Shown: positions 1-6,602 of the stretch, piece after piece
Numbering within the stretch: position 1 is the first letter of the stretch
Layout: each line of letters starts with the position of its first letter
From: Streptomyces sp. SID9727
GTDB lineage: Bacteria; Actinomycetota; Actinomycetes; Streptomycetales; Streptomycetaceae
DNA length: 37,456 nucleotides
NCBI RefSeq assembly: GCF_010550605.1
Contig: NZ_JAAGNI010000062.1
Coordinates: 1 to 37,456, forward strand
Reading direction: 5' to 3'
The notes under the pieces: generated by a model
What the model was told of the DNA's origin: nothing
What the model saw: only the letters and a program-made list of their open reading frames with translations
Database searches by the model: none
Made by a program: the position numbers and the translations under genes

Positions 1-75
1 CCTCGGCGCGGCGCGCGCACGGGCCGTACGCGGCCGTGCGCGGCGGGGTCCGGGCAGCCCGGGCGGGGCCGAGCC

Positions 76-408
76 TCAGGCGTGGGCCCGGGCGGCCCGG
101 AGAGGGCGCACTCCGGCGGGTCTCACCGCCATCGCCTCCTGCCAGCCGCTGGAGAATCCGCGCAGTTCGGCCTCTCCGACGATCCGGGCTCCCACCTCCC
201 CCACGACCGCGGCCAGGGTTCTGCCCACCTCTCCGGTATAACGGCCGGCTTCCGCCGACTCCACGGCCACCGTGACGGCGGCGGCCATGACGTCGGCAAG
301 CCGCTCTCCCGGCTCCCCGGTCACCACGACTGCTCACCGCCGGAGACCGGCCTCCATCCGCTGTTCGTCGTCACGACTCACACCGTCCTCACGCCTGCGT
401 CGGCCCAT
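76..408 (-). pseudogene. small ORF interrupted by an in-frame TGA
   Basis: Two short open frames on the minus strand lie in the same reading frame. The first starts with ATG at 408 and runs 24 codons to a TGA at 336-334. After GCA GTC the frame continues from GTG at 327 for 83 codons to 76. Read through, this would be one protein of about 110 aa, with a basic start (MGRRRRED), an Arg/Glu-rich segment and an alanine/valine-rich helical part. I do not recognise the family. A single CGA-to-TGA change would explain the break. Alternatives are two coupled small proteins (GTG 327 lies 6 nt past the stop) or a sequence error. The ATG is 16 bp from a LexA-box-like site whose inner bases read as a -10 element (TAGATT) on this strand, so the gene may be SOS-controlled. 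Its link to the tail cluster on the other strand is unproven. Confidence 0.4.
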
Positions 409-424
409 GCCATGTTCGATTCGA

Positions 425-440
425 TCGAATCTATGTTCGA
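425..440. promoter_or_regulatory. LexA/SOS-box-like site
   Basis: TCGAATCTATGTTCGA differs by one base from the actinobacterial LexA operator pattern TCGAAC-N4-GTTCGA. It sits in a wider palindromic patch (GATTCGATCGAATC at 418-431). On the minus strand TAGATT (433-428) could be the -10 box of the small gene below it. The tail operon starts about 290 bp downstream on the plus strand. LexA binding is inferred from sequence only, and which strand it controls is open. Confidence 0.55.
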
Positions 441-570
441 ATCGGTTTTTCAGAGTAGCGCAGAACCGGGCACGGATGACCGGCATATGACGCCGCGCCG
501 CGCGCCCGCCCCTCCCCAGCGCCCGGGGGGTTCGAACACCCGCCGAACGGGCCGCGCTCGGCAAAGTTGG

Positions 571-584
571 TTGCGCGCACGCAA
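571..584. repeat. inverted repeat TTGCG-N4-CGCAA
   Basis: Five-base arms flank CGCA, about 140 bp upstream of the first tail gene. It could be an operator, but nothing identifies the regulator. Apart from this site and the two structures listed downstream of it, I see nothing in 441-726. Confidence 0.25.
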
Positions 585-606
585 TTCATGGATCACTATG
601 AGTGCA

Positions 607-652
607 GCGGCGGAGCTGTGCCCACCTCCCTCCGGAGGCACGGTTCCGCCGC
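607..652 (+). promoter_or_regulatory. leader hairpin upstream of the tail operon
   Basis: Bases 607-622 pair with 637-652 in a continuous 16-bp stem (two G-U wobbles) closing a 14-nt loop. No T tract follows. It could be an attenuator or 5'-UTR structure for the tail operon, or a terminator for transcription arriving from the left. Confidence 0.45.
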
Positions 653-664
653 CGTCGTGTCCGG

Positions 665-687
665 CGTGCGTACGGGCCGTACGCACG
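665..687. promoter_or_regulatory. 23-bp perfect palindrome before the tail operon
   Basis: The 11-base arms CGTGCGTACGG and CCGTACGCACG flank a single central G. The site ends 39 bp before the start codon of the first tail gene, a position suitable for a repressor or activator operator. No known regulator is matched. Confidence 0.45.
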
Positions 688-726
688 GACGTCCGTCCTC
701 GGTCCGTACAGAGAAGGAGTGACACC

Positions 727-1137
727 ATGCCCTCATCCGCGCCAGGGACGTTCCCGGACGTCCAGGCGATCGTCCGGGACCTGCTCAGGGCCCGCCCGGA
801 GCTGACGGACGCGTACGTCGACGACGCGCCACCGGCGGGTTTCGACGGGACGCAGAAGGCCGTACTGATCTCCCGCATGGGCGGCGCCTGGGTCGACGAC
901 CTGCACGTGGACCGCCCGCTGATCCAGCTGGAGGTCTACGGGCCGGAGAAGTCGGTGGCCCACACCCTGGCCAACGCGGCCCGCGCCGCCCTGCTCGCCG
1001 CGACCGGCACCGTCTTCGGCACCTCGTTCGTCAGCGAGGTGGCCGAGGAGGACGGCCCGCGCTGGCTGCCCGACTACATCTACGCGGGCGCCAACCGGTA
1101 CATCTGCGTCCTCCGCTTCACCGTCCGCACGGACTGA
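727..1137 (+). CDS. phage tail terminator protein
   Basis: This 136-aa protein is the likely tail terminator, the small protein that caps the tube once it has reached its final length. It starts with a helix (DVQAIVRDLLRARPEL), has a central strand region with GG and a VDRPLIQLEVYG strand, then a helix (AHTLANAARAALLA), the layout of actinophage tail terminators. ATG 727 is chosen because GAAGGAG lies just upstream at 713-719; the open frame runs further back but has no phage-like content there. It precedes the tube gene, as in siphovirus tail modules. In a full phage, neck and head genes would sit just before it. Here the visible upstream DNA has none. A head-tail connector of similar fold is the main alternative. 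Confidence 0.68.
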   Translation: MPSSAPGTFPDVQAIVRDLLRARPELTDAYVDDAPPAGFDGTQKAVLISRMGGAWVDDLHVDRPLIQLEVYGPEKSVAHTLANAARAALLAATGTVFGTSFVSEVAEEDGPRWLPDYIYAGANRYICVLRFTVRTD

Positions 1138-1169
1138 CGGCCCCGCGCCGCGCGACGCCCCACGAACCA

Positions 1170-1197
1170 GGCCCCGCCGAACCGACTCGGCGGGGCC
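1170..1197 (+). terminator. GC hairpin after the tail terminator gene
   Basis: GGCCCCGCCGA pairs perfectly with TCGGCGGGGCC across a 6-nt loop, 32 nt after the stop codon. With no T tract, partial termination or mRNA end protection is as likely as full termination, since the tube gene downstream must still be expressed. Confidence 0.6.
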
Positions 1198-1267
1198 TTC
1201 GCCGTACCCGTCCCGGATACGGCGGCCCCCGATCGGGGGCACCACCCCTGGAAAGGAAGCCACCTTC

Positions 1268-1864
1268 ATGGCTGGTAACAACTCGTCCGAGATCCGCATC
1301 GCCGGTACGGGCCGCATCCTCGTGGCCCCGGCCGGCACCCCGGCGCCGACCGCCTTCTCCAACGACCCGGCGGCCGACTGGGACAGCGCGGTGTGGCGTG
1401 ACCTCGGCTACACGTCCACCGACGGCGTGACCTTCTCCAAGAAGGACAAGCTCGACCCGGTCGAGACGTGGCAGGCGGTCAGCCCGGCCCGCTTCATCTA
1501 CGCGGACCGCGACCTGACGCTGAAGTTCGCCATGCTCCAGTTCAACGAGGACACTCTGCCGTTCTTCATGGGCGGCGACACGGTCTCGGCGGTGAACGCC
1601 ACCGAGAACCCGGGCGTCTACTCCTACAGCGTGCCGGACGGCCCGCAGTTCGACGAGCGCGCCCTCGGCCTGGAGTTCCACGACGGCCTCGACGTCACCT
1701 ACCGGTTCGTGATCCCTCGCGGCCAGGTCACCGCGTCGGACGACATCAAGCTGGCCCGCAAGGCAGCCGCCTCGCTGGGCGTCACCTTCACGGCACTGTC
1801 CTCCGGCGAGACCCAGCCGCTGGCGACCTTCGTCATGAAGGACCCGGCGTACGCCAAGGCGTGA
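1268..1864 (+). CDS. major tail tube protein
   Basis: This 198-aa protein should form the stacked rings of a non-contractile tail tube. It reads as an actinophage major tail protein: an N-terminal arm (IRIAGTGRILVAPAGTPAP), then alternating beta strands with WRDLGYTSTDGVTF and DLTLKFAMLQFNEDTLPFFMGGD, and a C-terminal half ending in SLGVTFTALSSGETQPLATFVM. The size fits lambda gpV-type tube proteins without an added Ig-like domain. AGGAAG lies just upstream of ATG. There is no sheath gene anywhere in the cluster, so a flexible siphovirus-type tail is expected rather than a contractile one. Hairpins on both sides isolate it on the transcript, which may help it reach the high copy number a tube subunit needs. 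Confidence 0.8.
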   Translation: MAGNNSSEIRIAGTGRILVAPAGTPAPTAFSNDPAADWDSAVWRDLGYTSTDGVTFSKKDKLDPVETWQAVSPARFIYADRDLTLKFAMLQFNEDTLPFFMGGDTVSAVNATENPGVYSYSVPDGPQFDERALGLEFHDGLDVTYRFVIPRGQVTASDDIKLARKAAASLGVTFTALSSGETQPLATFVMKDPAYAKA

Positions 1865-1869
1865 CCCCC

Positions 1870-1889
1870 CGCCCCCGTCTCCGGGGGCG
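1870..1889 (+). terminator. GC hairpin after the tube gene
   Basis: CGCCCCCG pairs with CGGGGGCG across a 4-nt loop, 5 nt after the tube stop codon. A smaller hairpin (CACGG/CCGTG) follows at 1896-1909. There is no T tract. Confidence 0.5.
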
Positions 1890-2038
1890 CACCTCCACGG
1901 GGCGCCGTGCTCCGGCCCGCCCGGCGTACCGGCGCCCCGTGGCTCCCGTACCGCACGTCCGCACACACCGAAGCCCCGCCGTACCGCGACGCCCGACCGG
2001 GCCGTCGGCGCGGCCCCCCTTCCCGAAACGGAGACCCC

Positions 2039-2329
2039 ATGGCCACCTTCGACGTGTCCGCAGCCCGCGCCCAGCGCATGGAGGCCCTCGGCCGCGCCTG
2101 GTCGTTCACCATCGACGGCGACACCTTCGAGCTGCCGACCGAGCTGACCCGCGTCACCGCCCGGGCACTGCGCGGCCTGGACGACAACGACGTCGACGGC
2201 CTGCTCGAACTCCTGCTGGGCAAGAAGCAGTTCGCGCGCTTCGAGCAGCTGGACGTCACCATGCAGGACATCGCCGCGATCCTTGAGGCGTACGGCAGGG
2301 AGACCGGGCTCGGCCTGGGGGAAGACTGA
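2039..2329 (+). CDS. tail assembly chaperone, short form (gpG-like)
   Basis: This 96-aa protein is the zero-frame product of the chaperone pair that binds the tape measure while the tube assembles. It runs MATFDVSAARAQRMEALG, then TIDGDTFELPTELTR, then a helical acidic part rich in Leu and Asp (LRGLDDNDVDGLLELLLG), and ends AYGRETGLGLGED, a usual shape for this actinophage family. ATG 2039 has CGGAG upstream; the longer upstream frame is arginine/proline noise. It lies between tube and tape-measure genes, the fixed place for this gene. Its 3' end overlaps an open -1 frame (2287-2742) encoding the second chaperone domain. Confidence 0.75.
   Translation: MATFDVSAARAQRMEALGRAWSFTIDGDTFELPTELTRVTARALRGLDDNDVDGLLELLLGKKQFARFEQLDVTMQDIAAILEAYGRETGLGLGED
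2317..2323 (+). other. probable -1 ribosomal frameshift site
   Basis: The only homopolymer run in the overlap of the two chaperone frames is G5 followed by AA, read in zero frame as G GGG GAA. A P-site tRNA on GGG can re-pair after a one-base backward slip; the A-site codon GAA would become GGA, so this is not a classic XXXYYYZ heptamer. The zero frame stops 4 nt later (TGA 2327-2329). The -1 frame is open from 2287. Slippage at this exact base is inferred. Confidence 0.55.
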
Positions 2330-2742
2330 GCCTCGTCGCGTTCGCCGACGAACACGCCGAGGCTCTCGAAGCCGATCTGCTCCGGCACTACGGGGTGGAT
2401 CTGCTCGACTGGCACCGGGGACAGCTCTCCTCCCGCCGGCTCGCGATCCTGATCAAGCACCTTCCGCGGGACAGCGCCACCATCCGCGACACCGACGGCG
2501 AAGCCGCCGAATGGTCCGTCACCGACTACCTGCTCGCGGCGGTCGTGGACCATCTCGCCGCGGCCAACTGGATGTTCTCCGTCGTCAACGGCGACGGGGA
2601 GTCCGACCCTGCGGAACAGCCGGTGCCGGTTCCGCGGCCGGGTGACGCGCACGAGCGTGACGACCGGGACGGCGACGCCGCGTCCGCCGACGCTCCGCCG
2701 GCCGTCCCGGACCCTTCGGAGCTGGCCCGGTTCTTCGGGTGA
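2320..2742 (+). CDS. tail assembly chaperone, frameshift extension (gpGT-like)
   Basis: This is the second half of the chaperone, read after a -1 shift; no good independent start exists near its beginning (GTG 2395 is too far in). After the slip the frame reads SLVAFADEHAEALEADLLRHYGVDLLDWHRG and continues with SSRRLAILIKHLPRDSATIR and YLLAAVVDHLAAANWMF, the recognisable actinophage GT-type domain, then an acidic Pro/Asp-rich tail. The fused product would be about 234 aa (94 codons from the first frame plus 140). As in lambda-like phages, the minor long form is thought to link tape measure and tube. The conserved domain begins right after the proposed slip, which supports a real frameshift rather than a broken gene. 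Confidence 0.7.
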   Translation, partial: GRLSLVAFADEHAEALEADLLRHYGVDLLDWHRGQLSSRRLAILIKHLPRDSATIRDTDGEAAEWSVTDYLLAAVVDHLAAANWMFSVVNGDGESDPAEQPVPVPRPGDAHERDDRDGDAASADAPPAVPDPSELARFFG

Positions 2743-2750
2743 ACCGCCTC

Positions 2751-2784
2751 CGCCGGCCGTCCCCGCTCCCCGGGGCGGCCGGCG
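2751..2784. terminator. bidirectional terminator hairpin
   Basis: CGCCGGCCG (2751-2759) pairs with CGGCCGGCG (2776-2784), with a further CCCC/GGGG pairing inside. It separates the plus-strand chaperone gene from the convergent minus-strand membrane protein gene and could serve both. Confidence 0.6.
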
Positions 2785-2796
2785 GGACGGGCACCC

Positions 2797-3189
2797 TCAG
2801 CCCGTCACCGCACCGATAAGGCCCAGGACCAGCGACACACATGCCACGGCCAGCAGAACCATGAGGAGGTTGCGCCTCCCCTTCACGTTCTCCGGCATAC
2901 GGGAAACGAATTCGGCGCGCTTCGGATTCTCCGGGTCGTAGATGATCTCCTGCGATCCGGACGGCTGCGTGGTGAGACCGGTCATCGGAATGCTGTGCAG
3001 CCCGCCGTCCTGCCCGTCATACCCGTACCGCACGGTTATCTTCCCGCCCTCGGGAACCGACCTGGACGCCTCCCATCCCCATGTGCGCACCCCCCTTTTC
3101 CGCAGCGGGGCCTGCCTGAGGTACGGAACTCCGAAGGAAATAAGAGCAAGAATCGCAAGAGCGAAAATCACTCCGAAAACGTTGAACAC
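2797..3189 (-). CDS. DUF3592-like membrane protein, inverted within the tail cluster
   Basis: This 130-aa protein has an N-terminal membrane helix (VFGVIFALAILALISFGV), an outside beta domain with EGGKITVRYGYDGQDG and IIYDPENPKRAEF, and a C-terminal membrane helix (NLLMVLLAVACVSLVLGLIG). The two-helix layout and the YDPxNPxxAE motif match DUF3592 proteins, whose role is unknown. Two GTG codons lie at the start; the second (3189) is 6 nt from GGAGGG, the first only 3 nt, so 3189 is preferred. It is the only gene of the cluster on the minus strand and its DNA is less GC-rich than the structural genes. In prophages such inverted, separately expressed genes are often cargo (morons). A self-protection or envelope role is possible but unsupported. 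Confidence 0.65.
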   Translation of the reverse strand: MFNVFGVIFALAILALISFGVPYLRQAPLRKRGVRTWGWEASRSVPEGGKITVRYGYDGQDGGLHSIPMTGLTTQPSGSQEIIYDPENPKRAEFVSRMPENVKGRRNLLMVLLAVACVSLVLGLIGAVTG

Positions 3190-3377
3190 CACAGACCCTC
3201 CGGACTCTTTTTTGTCGATGATGACATGGTGTCACCGCCGTTGGCAACAGACTCCGGAACCGGGAAGAAACGGCCTGGCAAGCGACCGGACAGCCATTCG
3301 CAAATGCCACTTACCGGAGCATTCTCGCTCGCATCTCGTACTCGCCCGCATGTCCATGGGCCAGGAAAGGCAGCTCG

Positions 3378-3953
3378 ATGACGACCAACGAAGAACTTCT
3401 CACCAAAGACACGGAGATCCTTCAGGCAATCAAGGGTGTCAGGGACTCCATCCCGGGAACGGGCACGAACCGGCTGGCCACGGAAGAGTACATCGGCAAA
3501 CAGATCGCCGAACTGAAGAAATCCTCCACGGGCGGCGGGTCCGCGGCTCCCGCCGCCGAGAAGAAGAGCGAGCCCGGCGCCTTCGAGACCCTCTTGCAGG
3601 GCTTGATACCCAAGGAGATCGTGGAGAGCGTCAAGAGCCTCGCCACTTCATCGTTCTCGATGACGACGGTCGTGACCCTGGGTCTCGCACTCGTGGGCGC
3701 CCTCGGACTGAAAATCCTCCAGTTCGATGTCGCACTGAAAACTTTCCTGGAGAAAAAGGGAAAGAAGATCTCCACGACCAAGAGCGGGCTGCTGCCCAAG
3801 CTGGAGAGCACCGAGGTCACCCAGATGTCGGCCCCCGACACCGAATGGACCAATCGTTCGGTCGCCCGGATCGAAGCGGCGACGAAGAAGCTCGGCACCG
3901 CGATCGACGGGCTGCACACGAAGGTCGACGGGCTTCTCGCCGAGTTCGCCTGA
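3378..3953 (+). CDS. unknown protein with one hydrophobic segment
   Basis: This 191-aa protein is not recognised. Residues 1-48 are helical and charged (TNEELLTKDTEILQAIKGVRD, then YIGKQIAELKK), 50-65 form a Gly/Ala/Lys linker, about 95-115 are hydrophobic (TTVVTLGLALVGALGLKIL), and the C-terminal part (about 155-191) looks like a helix or coiled coil (RSVARIEAATKKLGTAIDGLHTK). AGGAAAGG lies 7 nt before the ATG. It sits between the chaperones and the tape measures. A helix-hydrophobic-helix protein there could be a third tape-measure piece or a membrane component of the particle. Codon use differs from its neighbours (TTG, ATA and TCA occur), hinting at a different origin. Confidence 0.55.
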   Translation: MTTNEELLTKDTEILQAIKGVRDSIPGTGTNRLATEEYIGKQIAELKKSSTGGGSAAPAAEKKSEPGAFETLLQGLIPKEIVESVKSLATSSFSMTTVVTLGLALVGALGLKILQFDVALKTFLEKKGKKISTTKSGLLPKLESTEVTQMSAPDTEWTNRSVARIEAATKKLGTAIDGLHTKVDGLLAEFA

Positions 3954-4033
3954 CCGCTCCGGTCCGCATCTCCTCCACATTCCGGCACCGCAAGCCGATC
4001 GGCCGGACAGGCCGATGAACGATCGGACATGGA

Positions 4034-5227
4034 ATGGCGTTCACAGCCACACTCAAGAAGGCCGCGACCAGTCTCCGCGGTTTCAAGACCAATCTCGACC
4101 AGGCCGGCCGGGCGGCAGCCGGCCTCAAGCAGAGCACCCAGAGCGGCAACAGCGGCATCGCCGGCCTCAAGTCCTCCTCCCAGAAGTCCGCCAAGGAGCT
4201 GAAGTCGCTCCAGCAGGCGGCGGACAAGGCCGGGAAGTCCCTGACCAAGGCAGGGAAGGCCGGTCAGACCGGCGGCAAGCAGATCGGCACCTTCCAGTCC
4301 GGCGCGGCCAAGGCCGACAAGGGCATGAAGGGGCTGAACAAGTCGATGAAGGGCAACCTCATCGGCGTCCTGATGGCGTTGCTCGCTCCGCTGATCGCCA
4401 AGGTCGTGGACATGGCGATGCAGTCGAAGACGATGCAGAAGGTCCTCAAGACCGCCTTCGGCGTCATCAAGAGCGTGATCACCACGGTGATGAAGGCAGT
4501 CGGCCCGATCATGAAGTCGGCCGGCAAGCTGATGAAGAGCGTGTGGAACGGGATCAAGACGGCGGTTTCCGTGGTCGTCAAGGCCGTCGCCACCGTCATC
4601 AAGACCTATTTCACCCTCTGGAAGACGATCATCACCACGGCCATGAACGCCGTGAAGAAGGTCGTCAGCAGCGTCTGGAACGGCATCAAGTCCGTCATCT
4701 CGCCGGTGGTCAACTGGATCAGGAGCGTGGTCCCCGCCGCGTTCACCGCCGTCAAGAACAAGCTGTCCAGCGCGTGGAACGGCCTGAAGTCCATCGCGAG
4801 CAACGCGTTCGGCGCCATCAAGAACGCGGTCAGGGGCCCGATCAACGCCGTGATCGGCCTGATCAACTCCGCGATCGGCAAGCTGAACGGCATCAAGGTC
4901 TCGGTCCCCGGCTGGGTGCCCGTCGTCGGCGGGAAGTCCTTCGGCATCCACCTGCCGACCATCCCCCGCCTCGCCCAGGGCGGCATCATCCAGCCGCGCA
5001 ACGGCGGTGTCCACACCATCGTCGCCGAGGCCGGTGAAGCCGAGGCGGTACTGCCGCTCTCCAAGCTCAGCCGCCTTCTGGGCCACACCACCAGGGCGGG
5101 CCAGCTCGGCGCCGGCGCCGCGGCCACCGACGGCGGCTTCTACATCGAGCAGTACTACGAGGCGTCGAGCAGCAGTGTCCAGGACACCGCCACCGCGCTG
5201 CTGTTCCTCTCGAAGGCCCGGGGATGA
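4034..5227 (+). CDS. tape measure protein 1 (Lys-type)
   Basis: This 397-aa protein should set tail length and help breach the target membrane. Residues 1-105 are a low-complexity helical region rich in Lys, Ala, Gly and Ser. Hydrophobic helices begin near 108. From 171 to 263 there is a regular repeat: an aromatic residue followed four positions on by lysine, at W171, F193, W215, F237, W248 and F259, spaced by 22 or 11 residues, the periodicity known for siphovirus tape measures. The C-terminal part has GWVPVVGGKSFGIHLP, LAQGGIIQP and EAGEAEAVLPL, common at tape-measure ends. At 397 aa it is short for a full tape measure; 0.15 nm per residue would give about 60 nm. No clear ribosome site precedes ATG 4034. 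It overlaps the next gene by 4 nt (ATGA). Confidence 0.75.
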   Translation: MAFTATLKKAATSLRGFKTNLDQAGRAAAGLKQSTQSGNSGIAGLKSSSQKSAKELKSLQQAADKAGKSLTKAGKAGQTGGKQIGTFQSGAAKADKGMKGLNKSMKGNLIGVLMALLAPLIAKVVDMAMQSKTMQKVLKTAFGVIKSVITTVMKAVGPIMKSAGKLMKSVWNGIKTAVSVVVKAVATVIKTYFTLWKTIITTAMNAVKKVVSSVWNGIKSVISPVVNWIRSVVPAAFTAVKNKLSSAWNGLKSIASNAFGAIKNAVRGPINAVIGLINSAIGKLNGIKVSVPGWVPVVGGKSFGIHLPTIPRLAQGGIIQPRNGGVHTIVAEAGEAEAVLPLSKLSRLLGHTTRAGQLGAGAAATDGGFYIEQYYEASSSSVQDTATALLFLSKARG

Positions 5228-6507
5228 AACGCGTCCGCCGGGACCCGACGTCCGGTGGCGCCCGGCCCGCCGCCGCCCTGGACGACTTCCGCACCGCGGC
5301 ACTCCGGACGGGCACCTCCGTCCAGAGCCTGCGGCGCGGGCTCGTCGGCGCCCGTGCCCCGCTCGGCAGAATGGTCACGCTGACGGCCACCACCGCACCC
5401 GCGCTCCGGCAGTTCCGTACGGCGGCGACACGCGCGGGCGGCTCCGTGCGCAGACTCGGCACCTCCACCGCGACCGCCGCCACCCGCGTCCGCGCCGGCG
5501 CCGGCCGGATCCGCGGCCCGGTCGGCGTCCTCGGCGCGCTCGTCGCCGGCGCCGGGGCCTTCGGGTCGATGACCGACCTGTTCGGCACGTACACCCCCGC
5601 GGTCACGAAGGCCATGACCGCCTTCGGCGTCGCCATGACCGTCGGCTCCGTCGTCATGACCGGGATCAACACGGCCATGAGGGCGAACCCGCTCGGCTTC
5701 GTCCTCGGGATCGTCACCCCGCTGGTCGCCCTGCTCATCGACTACGCGATGAACTCCGCCACCGGCCAGAAGGTGATCCAGCAGGTCTTCCAGTCCGCGC
5801 TGGACATGTTCCGCACCGTCCTGGAGTTCATGGTTCCGGTCATCAAGGGCTGGGCGAAGACCGTGTCCGCGGTGTTCGAAGGGGTGCGCGGGACCGTCGG
5901 CGCCGTCCTGAAGAGCATCGGCTCCGGGCTCAGGTCCGGCTTCGAGGGCGCGCGGAGCACCGTCTCCTCGGCGACCCGTGCGGTCACCTCGATCGTCAGG
6001 GGCGCCTGGAACGGTTTCAGGGGCGTCGTCCAGCCGACGCTCAACTGGCTGACGAAGACACTCCCCTCGGCCTTCACCCGGGTGCGCGACGCCCTGTCGA
6101 AGTCCCTGCACGGCATGGGCACCTTCATGTCCACCGGCATCCAGACCGTCGCCGGTGTCATCACCGGCCCCGTCAAGGGCCTGATCGCCTTCGCCAACTG
6201 GATCATCGACGGGCTCAACCACCTGAGCTTCAGCTTCTTCGGCAAGAAGTTCGGTGTGCACCTGTCGAAGGTCCCGCAGCTCGCCGAGGGCGGTGTCGTG
6301 CTGCCGGCCGCCGTGCCCGGAGCCTCCTCCGTACAGCCGCTCTCGCAGCTCGGCCGCTACCTCCCCGCGCCGTCCGGCGCCTCCGCCACCACCGGGCCCG
6401 CCTTCTTCGCAGGCCGCCCCGGGGTCCGGGTGTACGAGGAGCGGGAGGGCAGCAGCCCGCTGACCGTCGCGAACGACCTGCTCTTCCTGTACCGCACCGC
6501 GGCCTGA
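5224..6507 (+). CDS. tape measure protein 2 (Arg-type paralogue)
   Basis: This 427-aa protein is a paralogue of the gene before it and is translationally coupled through ATGA. The N-terminal 100 residues are Arg/Ala/Thr-rich and basic; hydrophobic stretches lie at about 100-115 and 130-175. An aromatic residue recurs every 22 positions (F196, F218, F240, W262, F284), with arginine four residues later in the last four copies. The C-terminal part mirrors its partner: FFGKKFGVHLSKVPQLAEGGVVLP and a final LTVANDLLFLYRTAA, against TATALLFLSKARG upstream. So the pair keeps one architecture but uses Arg where the first uses Lys. Two full-length tape-measure-like genes in tandem are unusual: they could sit end to end, wrap around one another in one tail, or give two tail lengths. 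Confidence 0.7.
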   Translation: MKRVRRDPTSGGARPAAALDDFRTAALRTGTSVQSLRRGLVGARAPLGRMVTLTATTAPALRQFRTAATRAGGSVRRLGTSTATAATRVRAGAGRIRGPVGVLGALVAGAGAFGSMTDLFGTYTPAVTKAMTAFGVAMTVGSVVMTGINTAMRANPLGFVLGIVTPLVALLIDYAMNSATGQKVIQQVFQSALDMFRTVLEFMVPVIKGWAKTVSAVFEGVRGTVGAVLKSIGSGLRSGFEGARSTVSSATRAVTSIVRGAWNGFRGVVQPTLNWLTKTLPSAFTRVRDALSKSLHGMGTFMSTGIQTVAGVITGPVKGLIAFANWIIDGLNHLSFSFFGKKFGVHLSKVPQLAEGGVVLPAAVPGASSVQPLSQLGRYLPAPSGASATTGPAFFAGRPGVRVYEEREGSSPLTVANDLLFLYRTAA

Positions 6508-6602
6508 ACCCCGGTCCGTACGACGGGTCCTCCAGGATCCGACGCCGCCCGCACGGTGCCCCCGCCCGTACGCCAAGCCCCGAAGCGAGGTGACGGCCCG
6601 AC

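Noticed and set aside
82..1137. A long first ORF beginning at 82 for the tail terminator gene.
   Set aside because: The first 215 codons are low-complexity and pass through the SOS box and both leader structures. GAAGGAG at 713-719 supports ATG 727.
2395..2742. The second chaperone as an independent gene from GTG 2395.
   Set aside because: The conserved domain starts about 20 residues earlier, and no ribosome site precedes 2395, so frameshift fusion fits better.
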